From: Methanobacteriota archaeon
Lineage (GTDB): Archaea; Thermoplasmatota; Poseidoniia; Poseidoniales; Poseidoniaceae
NCBI GenBank assembly: GCA_029979405.1
Contig: JAPOHM010000101.1
Location: forward strand, 1-5,554
Length of the DNA stretch: 5,554 nucleotides
Direction of reading: 5' to 3'
Shown: piece by piece, positions 1 to 5,103 of the stretch
Layout of the letters: every line of letters starts with the position of its first letter
Position numbering within the stretch: position 1 is the first letter of the stretch
The notes under the pieces: model-generated
What the model saw: the letters and a program-made list of their open reading frames with translations, nothing else
Database searches by the model: none
Told to the model about the DNA's origin: nothing
Made by a program: the position numbers and the translations under genes

Positions 1-46
1 ATCTTTTAATTTTATTTATTAAAGACATGGTTTTTATTGTAAATTT

Positions 47-63
47 GAGGTCAGATGGACCTC
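47..63. repeat. Perfect 6-bp inverted repeat, 5-nt loop
   Basis: GAGGTC (47-52) and GACCTC (58-63) are exact reverse complements around the loop AGATG. No T-run directly follows on the + side, and on the - side only AAATTT follows, so it is not a clean terminator. It may be a backup 3'-end hairpin for the minus-strand ORF, or chance. Confidence 0.4.
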
Positions 64-71
64 CTGATCAC

Positions 72-102
72 TTTAAAAGAAACCCCAGGTCTCTAGACCC
101 TG
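72..102 (-). terminator. Hairpin plus T-rich tract behind the minus-strand ORF
   Basis: Read on the minus strand, CAGGGTC TAGA GACCTG (102 to 86) folds into a stem of about six pairs with one bulged base. It is followed by GGGTTTCTTTTAA (85 to 73). It begins 22 nt after the TAA of the minus-strand ORF (stop at 125-127). Archaeal 3' ends mainly need U-rich stretches, which this has. The position fits a transcription stop for that ORF, but the stem is short and function is inferred. Confidence 0.4.
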
Positions 103-124
103 CGGATAATTTTCTAGTTTTGCC

Positions 125-364
125 TTAGCCACCCTGTAAAGTTTGAATTATTTCTTCTTCTTGTGTACCATTTTCATCCTGATGGTTGTCAGATTCAACT
201 TCCCTTTCTTCCAAATCACCATCTTCCAAGTTGACAACTTCAAACAGAAAGTGCTTTGGAGATTGATTACTCGAGACCTCATGCTTGTATCTTATGACTG
301 CTATTGTGCCGCCGAAATCGATGGCCAGGCACTCGTAGTTGAGGTACCAGGTTTTGCACTCCAC
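125..364 (-). CDS. Short ORF of unknown function, probably 5'-truncated
   Basis: I do not recognise this protein. From a GTG at 364 it encodes 79 residues. The frame is open without a better start back to a stop at 407-409 and there reads through WFFILDPID, which looks like protein interior, so the real N-terminus may be lost. The first half is mixed hydrophobic/aromatic (KTWY, AIDFGGTIAVIRY). The last 30 residues are strongly acidic and end in LQGG. Coding character is supported by codon choice: about 22 of the 28 codons from 381 leftward end in G or C, unlike the AT-ending neighbours on the + strand, and a hairpin/T-rich signal lies just behind the stop. No Shine-Dalgarno precedes the GTG. 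It lies head to head with the broken acetyltransferase at 390-536. It could be a genuine small gene, a remnant of a larger one, or transferred DNA. Confidence 0.4.
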   Translation of the reverse strand: MECKTWYLNYECLAIDFGGTIAVIRYKHEVSSNQSPKHFLFEVVNLEDGDLEEREVESDNHQDENGTQEEEIIQTLQGG

Positions 365-389
365 GTCGATTGGGTCGAGAATAAAAAAC

Positions 390-536
390 CAGGGTATAAA
401 AGAAATTCAACTTGAGGTGAAAGCTTCCAATAGCAACGCAATCAACTTCTATGAAAACAGGGGATTGAAAATAGTGCAAAAATTAGAAGGATATTACCAG
501 TCTGGAATTGGTTACGTGATGAAAGGGGAGATTTAA
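390..536 (+). pseudogene. C-terminal remnant of a RimI-like GNAT N-acetyltransferase
   Basis: About 48 codons match the end of the GNAT fold as seen in RimI-type N-acetyltransferases. The pattern is GIKEIQLEVKASNSNAINFYE, then a RGL turn, then KLEGYYQSGIGYVM: the LEV.xSN..AI.fYE.xG core, the following strand and the YY..G..Y.M tail. Everything upstream is missing, including the acetyl-CoA pyrophosphate-binding RxxGxG/A segment. The frame can be extended only to a TTG at 339 just after an in-frame TAG, and those extra 17 codons do not look like GNAT. An intact protein would be about 150 residues. The fragment cannot be an active acetyltransferase. Its stop (TAA 534-536) lies 10 bp before the next gene, whose ribosome-binding site overlaps it, so it was probably once the first gene of this unit. 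Confidence 0.75.
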
Positions 537-539
537 GGA
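536..539 (+). promoter_or_regulatory. Shine-Dalgarno AGGA for the Roadblock-like gene
   Basis: AGGA, within TTTAAGGAAAT, begins on the last base of the GNAT remnant's TAA and sits 7 nt before the ATG at 547. It supports that ATG over the in-frame ATG at 574, which has no such motif, and suggests co-translation with the truncated upstream gene. Confidence 0.5.
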
Positions 540-546
540 AATAATC

Positions 547-879
547 ATGACCTTGCTACATCTGGTTCAAATCATGCTGAAGGATGTCATCAACGATTTG
601 GTTGATGGCGAATGCATAATATCTGCAGCATTACTTGATGATTCAGGATTCACTATTGAAAGAACCTCAATAGATCTTAAACCAAACGCATTAACTGGTA
701 TTCTTGAAATGGTTGAATCATATGAAATTTCAACAATTGTTACCACTGAATACATCGTTTCTTGCAAAAAATTCCAATCGGGTCAAACCTTGATTTCAGT
801 CACTCCAAAAAATGGTAATATCGGAAAGGCAAGATTGAGAATAGAGCAATATTGTTCTTTGATTGCAAATTATCTTTGA
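547..879 (+). CDS. Roadblock/LC7-like domain protein
   Basis: A 110-residue soluble protein that fits one Roadblock/LC7 (MglB-like) domain, the dimeric alpha-beta fold that in prokaryotes usually partners or regulates small Ras-like GTPases. The order fits: an N-terminal amphipathic helix (8-20, LKDVINDLVD), a strand-turn-strand IISAALLDDSGFTI (24-37), a central helix around 47-60 (NALTGILEMVESYE), then strands ISTIVTTEYIVSCKKF (61-76) and TLISVTPKNG (81-90), and a last helix NIGKARLRIEQY (91-102). There is no signal peptide or membrane segment. No GTPase gene is in the window, so any partner is encoded elsewhere. The start at 547 is chosen for its AGGA; starting at 574 would give 101 residues and still keep the domain. 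The assignment rests on pattern, as this family is poorly conserved in sequence; an unrelated small alpha/beta protein is possible. Confidence 0.6.
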   Translation: MTLLHLVQIMLKDVINDLVDGECIISAALLDDSGFTIERTSIDLKPNALTGILEMVESYEISTIVTTEYIVSCKKFQSGQTLISVTPKNGNIGKARLRIEQYCSLIANYL

Positions 880-881
880 TA

Positions 882-893
882 TCGCTTTAGCGA
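882..893. repeat. Short inverted repeat TCGCT-tt-AGCGA
   Basis: TCGCTTTAGCGA sits 3 nt after the Roadblock-like stop. It can form a 4-bp stem with a TTTA loop. The right arm AGCGA recurs at 946-950, so TCGCT (882-886) could pair with either copy. No T-run follows, so it is not a standard terminator. Confidence 0.35.
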
Positions 894-900
894 GACTTAA

Positions 901-963
901 ATGGCAAAGGTCGGTGGTTGCAACGCTGGGAGTGCGGGAGCACTTAGCGAACAGGTGCGATGA
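901..963 (+). CDS. Possible 20-codon small ORF directly before the coiled-coil gene
   Basis: ATG GCA AAG GTC at 901 opens a frame of 20 codons ending at TGA 961-963. The product, MAKVGGCNAGSAGALSEQVR, is small, Gly/Ala-rich and has one Cys. The stop abuts the ATG of the coiled-coil gene (TGA-ATG), a spacing typical of translational coupling. An in-frame TAA immediately precedes the ATG, so it is not the tail of a longer gene. There is no clear Shine-Dalgarno; a weak A/T-rich stretch about 30 bp upstream (AAATTAT, 867-873) could be a TATA-like element for a leaderless transcript, but this is speculative. I recognise no family. It could be a microprotein, a leader peptide, or a chance frame in a structured untranslated region. 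Confidence 0.25.
   Translation: MAKVGGCNAGSAGALSEQVR
924..949 (+). promoter_or_regulatory. Strong hairpin before the coiled-coil gene
   Basis: CGCT (924-927) pairs with AGCG (946-949) and GAGTGC (930-935) with GCACTT (940-945, one G-U). This gives ten pairs with a 2-nt bulge (GG, 928-929) capped by GGGA, which fits a GNRA tetraloop. It ends 3 nt before the AGGTG ribosome-binding site and lies within the possible small ORF. It may affect translation initiation or mRNA stability. No T-tract follows, so termination is unlikely. Confidence 0.4.
953..957 (+). promoter_or_regulatory. Shine-Dalgarno AGGTG for the coiled-coil gene
   Basis: AGGTG matches the 3' part of the canonical AGGAGGTGAT motif. 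It lies 6 nt before ATG 964 and 9 nt before ATG 967; either is usable, giving MMSG... or MSG.... Confidence 0.5.
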
Positions 964-1842
964 ATGATGTCAGGACTAAAAGAAACTCTTGATGAGAAGC
1001 GAAAGTTGGTAGATAAAAAGGCAACTCAATACCGAACTACTCGTGACGAATGGAATAACCGAACAAAAGAGTTTACAGTCCAAAGAAATGAATTAAACGC
1101 AGAAGTTAGAGAACTTATTCAAAATGTGAAACAACAAAGAGAAATCAGAGAACAAATGAATGAACTTGTTCGCGAAAAGAAAACTGCAAGAAAGGAGGCC
1201 AGCAACCTTGTCAAGCAGGCAAAATCAGAATTAGAATCACAAAAGGGCACTAAAGATGACTCAGGTCAAGGTCGAAGAAAGGGTGAAAGGAAAGTTACAG
1301 TTCACTCTCTGAGAAGGGAGTTTGAAAAACTCGACAGAGAGATGGAGAGAGGAAAGCACCTTGGCCAAAATGAGAAGAAGGTCATGAAAAGGATGAAGGA
1401 AATTCGAGCTCAAATAAAAGACATGGAATCTTCTGAGGAGAACAATTCAGACCTAAAGTCTGCAAGAGGGGTTCTGCGCGAAGCAATGGCCGCTCAAGAA
1501 GAAGCACACATAGAGGTGCAGAAAGCGGCACAAGCAGCCCAAGAAGCCCATGATCTGATGTTACAGTGGAATAAGGAAGTAGATCGTCAGCGAGAACTTG
1601 CCGAAGCATCCCACAGAGAATTAAGAAAGTCAAAGAAGGAAGCAGACAAAGCGCACAGATTCTACATAGTTTCACTGCGATGTTTGCATTCAATCCAAGA
1701 CATCATTAGGTCAAGCAGAGGGACTGAGTCTGGCGAAACTCAGAGAGGAGCACGAGTAGAAGTACAGGACTTGATGAGCAAATTGATGAGTGGAGATACA
1801 CTTTCAACAGAGGAGTTAATGGAATTACAGCGCTTTGATTAA
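964..1842 (+). CDS. Archaeal coiled-coil protein, COG1340-like
   Basis: A 292-residue, highly charged, cytosolic protein made almost entirely of heptad-rich helix. A first coil spans about 3-95. A Gly/Lys/Arg linker (95-110) follows. A second helical block begins with SLRREFEKLDREME (115-128) and continues to about 250 through an Ala-rich stretch (AQEEAHIEVQKAAQAAQEAH, 177-196). The tail EVQDLMSKLMSGDTLSTEELMELQRF (266-291) resembles the 'K..xGekLt.eEl..L' ending I associate with the uncharacterised archaeal COG1340 proteins, which are sometimes misannotated as phosphoserine phosphatases; there is no HAD DxDx motif here. There is no ATPase head, so it is not a complete SMC/Rad50. There are no signal peptide or membrane helices. 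Biochemical role unknown; a structural or scaffolding role is inference. It is 43 bp from the PurP-family gene. Confidence 0.75.
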   Translation: MMSGLKETLDEKRKLVDKKATQYRTTRDEWNNRTKEFTVQRNELNAEVRELIQNVKQQREIREQMNELVREKKTARKEASNLVKQAKSELESQKGTKDDSGQGRRKGERKVTVHSLRREFEKLDREMERGKHLGQNEKKVMKRMKEIRAQIKDMESSEENNSDLKSARGVLREAMAAQEEAHIEVQKAAQAAQEAHDLMLQWNKEVDRQRELAEASHRELRKSKKEADKAHRFYIVSLRCLHSIQDIIRSSRGTESGETQRGARVEVQDLMSKLMSGDTLSTEELMELQRFD

Positions 1843-1885
1843 ATTCAAAGACTGACTTGCCATAGAATAAGAAAGGGGCAAACTC

Positions 1886-3043
1886 ATGATTCACCGTGAT
1901 GACATTGCTGGAATAATCGAGGATTATGAACGCCTAAAGTTGCGAATAGGCATGACTGCAAGTCATTCTGCCTTAGATATTTGCGACGGAGCGATCGAAG
2001 AAGGTTTTCCGACTGTCGCCTACGCACAAAAAGGTAGGGACAAAACATATTCACAATACTTCAAAACCCAAAGAACCTCATCTGGAAGGGTAAAAAGAGG
2101 CATGATTGACAAAACTATCGTTTTGGATTCATTTAATGATGTAATGAAGCCTCAAATGCAAGAAGAAATGCGTAAGAGAAATGTCATTTACATTCCTAAC
2201 AGGTCGTTTACATCTTATTCAAAGATAAGTGACATTGAAAACAATTTCAACGTACCTATGTTTGGTTCGAGAAATATGCTAAGAATGGAAGAGAGAACTG
2301 AAGAACAAGATTACTATTGGATTTTGGATAAAGCAGGTCTTCCATATCCCGAAGCAATTCAAGACCCTCAGGATATTGACTGTTTGGTAATTGTAAAACT
2401 TCACCATGCACAAAAGAAATTAGAAAGAGGATTCTTTACTTGTGCTTCATATGAAGAATATCAAGAAAAGAGCAATACTCTATTGAAAGAGGGCGTAATT
2501 GACCAGGCAAGTTTAGATGGAGCAAGAATTGAAAGATACGTGATTGGTCCTGTCTTCAATTTGAACTTCTTTTACTCACCACTTGAAGAAGATATGCCCA
2601 AACTGGAACTTCTTGGAGTGGACTGGAGATTTGAATCATCTCTTGATGGCCATGTAAGACTCCCTGCTCCACAACAGATGACAATGCCTGCCCATCAGCA
2701 AATTCCAGAAATGACTGTAGTTGGCCATAACACTGCTACAATCAGAGAATCTCTTCTTGAAAAGGCGTTTGAGCTTGGTGAGAAATTCATTACTGCATCC
2801 AAAGAACATTATGATCCAGGCATAATAGGTCCTTTCTGTCTCCAAACCTGTATCGATAAAGACATGAATTATTCGATTTACGATGTTGCACCGAGATTAG
2901 GAGGGGGGACCAATGTGCATGTTTCTGTTGGACACCCGTATGGTAATGCGACATGGAGAAAACCAATGTCTTCTGGCAGAAGAATTGCAATGGAAATCCG
3001 CCGTGCTGCCGAGCAAGATCGCCTCCTTGAAGTACTAACTTGA
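1886..3043 (+). CDS. purP: PurP-family ATP-grasp ligase (formate-dependent AICAR formylation)
   Basis: 385 residues, near the family length of about 360. PurP converts AICAR, formate and ATP to FAICAR in the cytosol, the folate-independent route to purines in archaea. The N-terminal domain carries GMTASHSALDICDGAIEEGF (22-41) and the NVPMFGSRNMLRMEE block (122-136). The ATP-grasp/C-terminal part carries RIERYVIGPVFNLNFFYSPL (214-233), ELLGVDWRFESSLDGHVRLP (241-260), RESLLEKAFELGEK (287-300), GIIGPFCLQ (312-320) and DVAPRLGGGTN (333-343). All line up in order with the Methanocaldococcus enzyme as I recall it. Deviations: the glycine-rich loop, usually like PGARGGRGYF, reads HHAQKKLERGFF (173-184); an expected Glu near the GGGTN motif is Asp (D333); and PHGSF is PNRSF (104-108). 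Membership is secure; because of these changes a divergent paralogue with another substrate is possible. An AAAGGGG (1872-1878), 7 nt upstream, supports ATG 1886. Confidence 0.88.
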   Translation: MIHRDDIAGIIEDYERLKLRIGMTASHSALDICDGAIEEGFPTVAYAQKGRDKTYSQYFKTQRTSSGRVKRGMIDKTIVLDSFNDVMKPQMQEEMRKRNVIYIPNRSFTSYSKISDIENNFNVPMFGSRNMLRMEERTEEQDYYWILDKAGLPYPEAIQDPQDIDCLVIVKLHHAQKKLERGFFTCASYEEYQEKSNTLLKEGVIDQASLDGARIERYVIGPVFNLNFFYSPLEEDMPKLELLGVDWRFESSLDGHVRLPAPQQMTMPAHQQIPEMTVVGHNTATIRESLLEKAFELGEKFITASKEHYDPGIIGPFCLQTCIDKDMNYSIYDVAPRLGGGTNVHVSVGHPYGNATWRKPMSSGRRIAMEIRRAAEQDRLLEVLT

Positions 3044-3045
3044 GG
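3042..3045 (+). promoter_or_regulatory. Shine-Dalgarno GAGG overlapping the purP stop
   Basis: GAGG uses the last two bases of the purP TGA (3041-3043) and sits 9 nt before ATG 3055. It favours ATG 3055 over the in-frame TTG at 3040 and implies the symporter is translated from the same mRNA as the PurP-family gene. Confidence 0.5.
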
Positions 3046-3054
3046 TTTTTATCT

Positions 3055-5103
3055 ATGTCAGGAGAGCTATGGGTAATCCTATCATTTCTTCTCTTCATGT
3101 TCTTTTTCGCCGGAGTTGGAATGGCGAGTATTCGTGTCAAGAAAGATACAACGGATGACTACTTAGTTGCTGGAAGAGGAATGCATCCAGCATTAGCCGC
3201 TCTATCTGCTGTTTCTACTTGGAATTCAGGTTACATGTTCATCGGTTTTATTGGATTCATGTGGCTAATGGGATACTCCGCAATTTGGATTTCAGTCATT
3301 TCAACTATAGGTCAATTAGTTGCTTGGATTTGGTTATACAAGTATATTCAGAATGAAGGTAATGAAAGAAATATTCGTTCACTTTCATCATTAGTTGCTA
3401 ACGTCAAGGGCGCTCCTGAAGCGAAAATGGCAGCTATCTGTTCTGTCGCATTCCTACTGATTTATGCAGGTGCTCAACTATCAAGCGGGGGAAAAGCACT
3501 GTTTGCAATGCTTGGATGGGCTGAATATATTGGGATTATTATCGGATTTGTACTGGTAGTTGCTTACTGTTATGCAGGAGGAATTAGGGCATCAATATGG
3601 ACAGATGCCGCACAATCTTGTGTAATGATAGTGGGTAGTACATTGCTCTGCTATGTAGCATTAACCGAAGTGGGTTGGTTTAGTGGACTACATAATTCTT
3701 TGAATAATATTGACCCCGCTCTGACTTCAATCACCCCACCTGATTTAAAATTTGGATTCAGCATGTGGGTATTTGCATTTTTCCTTGGAGGACTTGGAGT
3801 TGCAGGACAGCCACAGGTTGTATCGAGAATCATGACATTAGAATCCGAAGAAGACCGAAAGCAAGCATGTCTTTGGTTCTTCATTTGGCAAACCCCTTTC
3901 CTTGCTCTAATGATAATTATCGGTTTAGCATCCAGAGTGATTTTCCCCGAATCGGGTACCTTCGACCCGGAATTGGCACTTCCAATGCTTGCGATGGATG
4001 TATTAGGTCCATTTTGGGTTGGCCTAATTTTAGCCTCAATATTTGCAGCAACTATGTCTACAGCAGATTCGCAAGTGCTTGCCTGTACTGCAGCAATAAC
4101 CGACGATGTAATCCCAGAATGGTCTACTAATCACAAGAAAACAAAGATCACCACAATGGTGATGGCTTTCGTAGCGACTTGTTTATCATTAGGTGCATAT
4201 TTCACGGAAAATAATTCTGTATTCTCTCTTGTGGTATTAGCGGTATATGGTTTAGGTGGGATGTTTATCCCACTAATTCTCATTCGAATGTCAGGGTTCA
4301 AACCATCTTCAAAGCATTCGATGATCATGATGTCATCTGCCCTTATCGCAGTTATTACGTGGAGAATCTTGGGATTCAATGTATATATTTTTGAATCGGT
4401 CCCCGGGATGGGTGCTGCCTTCATAGCCCACTTGATTATGGTTGTAAAAGAAAAGCATGCTTGGTTGGACCTTCCGCAACAAACTGGAAAGAAGATTGTA
4501 ACTTTTGGTGTCGGAATACTATTACTAATTATTCCTATAGAATACTACTATGCAACAAATGCCCCAACTTCGATGAGTTCATCATCTCCAGACCCTGATT
4601 CATTGTGGAACCTTTCGGTTGAATTTGATTATTCATACGCTGAAACAACGATAGAAATCGATGACCAATCCTCTGATACATTCACTTTCGAAATTCCTGC
4701 TGATGTTATGCAAGCTATTTTTGTGCTTAATTATACAGAATCTAACGAAGGTGGAGTTCCCACAACTCAGGAATGTGATAGTGTAGATTCACTTTATGAC
4801 GCGTCGAATGTACCAGCCGAATTTACTGAATCCAATCTTGTGAATTTCTCCGGACAAGATTGTGGAAGTAATAGCCTTGGAGGATTCAGCACTTGGAGTG
4901 GGTTCTCACAAACAGATTCCTATGAAAATCAAATCAGTGCCATAAATGCATTAACTCTTGAAAAGAATGATGGGCAAATCTCGTTTACTGTAAGCGTAGA
5001 TGCGAACACTGGTAGTTTCTTGAATGGTGACGAAGGTGAAGAAATCACTATTTCAGTAACCTATCTTACTGTTATCGATTATAATTTAGTCGAGGCTGAA
5101 TGA
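3055..5103 (+). CDS. PutP-like sodium:solute symporter with acidic C-terminal ectodomain
   Basis: A 682-residue inner-membrane protein. Residues 1-467 match the sodium:solute symporter (SSS) family, closest in motif to the Na+/proline carrier PutP: DDYLVAGRGMHPALAALSA (34-52), SIWTDAAQSCVMIVG in the sixth helix region, GQP (251-253) followed by QVVSRIM, and AATMSTADSQVLACTAAITDD (331-351), where S335-T336 match the PutP Na2-site Ser/Thr. I count 13 core helices, then a short basic loop (VKEKHAW...GKK) and an extra helix at about 481-499. The remaining 180 residues are hydrophilic, beta-strand-like and very acidic (roughly 30 Asp/Glu, one Lys, no Arg), with two Cys (574, 603) and three sequons (N519, N559, N597). 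PutP proper ends near 500 residues. The Asp that contributes to Na+ use in PutP (D55) aligns with W56. Substrate cannot be read from sequence; amino acid or small carboxylate uptake is likely. Start chosen by GAGG at 3042. Confidence 0.9.
   Translation: MSGELWVILSFLLFMFFFAGVGMASIRVKKDTTDDYLVAGRGMHPALAALSAVSTWNSGYMFIGFIGFMWLMGYSAIWISVISTIGQLVAWIWLYKYIQNEGNERNIRSLSSLVANVKGAPEAKMAAICSVAFLLIYAGAQLSSGGKALFAMLGWAEYIGIIIGFVLVVAYCYAGGIRASIWTDAAQSCVMIVGSTLLCYVALTEVGWFSGLHNSLNNIDPALTSITPPDLKFGFSMWVFAFFLGGLGVAGQPQVVSRIMTLESEEDRKQACLWFFIWQTPFLALMIIIGLASRVIFPESGTFDPELALPMLAMDVLGPFWVGLILASIFAATMSTADSQVLACTAAITDDVIPEWSTNHKKTKITTMVMAFVATCLSLGAYFTENNSVFSLVVLAVYGLGGMFIPLILIRMSGFKPSSKHSMIMMSSALIAVITWRILGFNVYIFESVPGMGAAFIAHLIMVVKEKHAWLDLPQQTGKKIVTFGVGILLLIIPIEYYYATNAPTSMSSSSPDPDSLWNLSVEFDYSYAETTIEIDDQSSDTFTFEIPADVMQAIFVLNYTESNEGGVPTTQECDSVDSLYDASNVPAEFTESNLVNFSGQDCGSNSLGGFSTWSGFSQTDSYENQISAINALTLEKNDGQISFTVSVDANTGSFLNGDEGEEITISVTYLTVIDYNLVEAE

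Larger units (their letters stand above)
1..124. other. AT-rich non-coding left flank
   Basis: No convincing coding frame is seen here. The first 45 bases are nearly all A/T with T-rich runs. Positions 47-102 carry two short inverted repeats that share a GGTC/GACC core. The one nearer the minus-strand ORF is annotated separately as a likely terminator. Whatever gene lies to the left is outside the window. Confidence 0.6.

Noticed and set aside
339..389. TTG-started N-terminal extension of the GNAT remnant
   Set aside because: The 17 codons do not resemble GNAT sequence and follow an in-frame TAG; they are more likely the other side of the junction.
395..402. TATAAAAG resembling a TATA box
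   Set aside because: It falls inside conserved GNAT codons (G-I-K-E) and is about 145 bp from the next + start. As a minus-strand promoter for the GTG at 364 it is possible but has no supporting element.
143..415. Plus-strand frame of 90 codons across the left region
   Set aside because: It lies opposite the minus-strand ORF, starts with a hydrophobic stretch made by reading A-rich acidic codons backwards, and shows no family pattern.
882..950. tRNA or other standard small RNA gene
   Set aside because: No GTTCRA-type T-loop, no D-arm and no 7-bp acceptor stem could be found; only local hairpins are supported.
1382..1693. Minus-strand 103-codon frame with hydrophobic, Leu/Cys-rich product
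   Set aside because: It is antisense to the coiled-coil gene; the Leu-rich content comes from reading Glu/Lys codons in reverse.
3040..3054. TTG start for the symporter overlapping the purP stop
   Set aside because: It has no Shine-Dalgarno of its own, while GAGG is placed well for ATG 3055; the extra five residues add nothing conserved.
2790..3140. Minus-strand 116-codon frame across the purP/symporter boundary
   Set aside because: It overlaps two well-supported genes and has no recognisable domain.
3765..4130. Plus-strand 121-codon frame inside the symporter
   Set aside because: It is an out-of-frame shadow of the membrane domain, with an unstructured Cys/Arg/Ser-rich composition.
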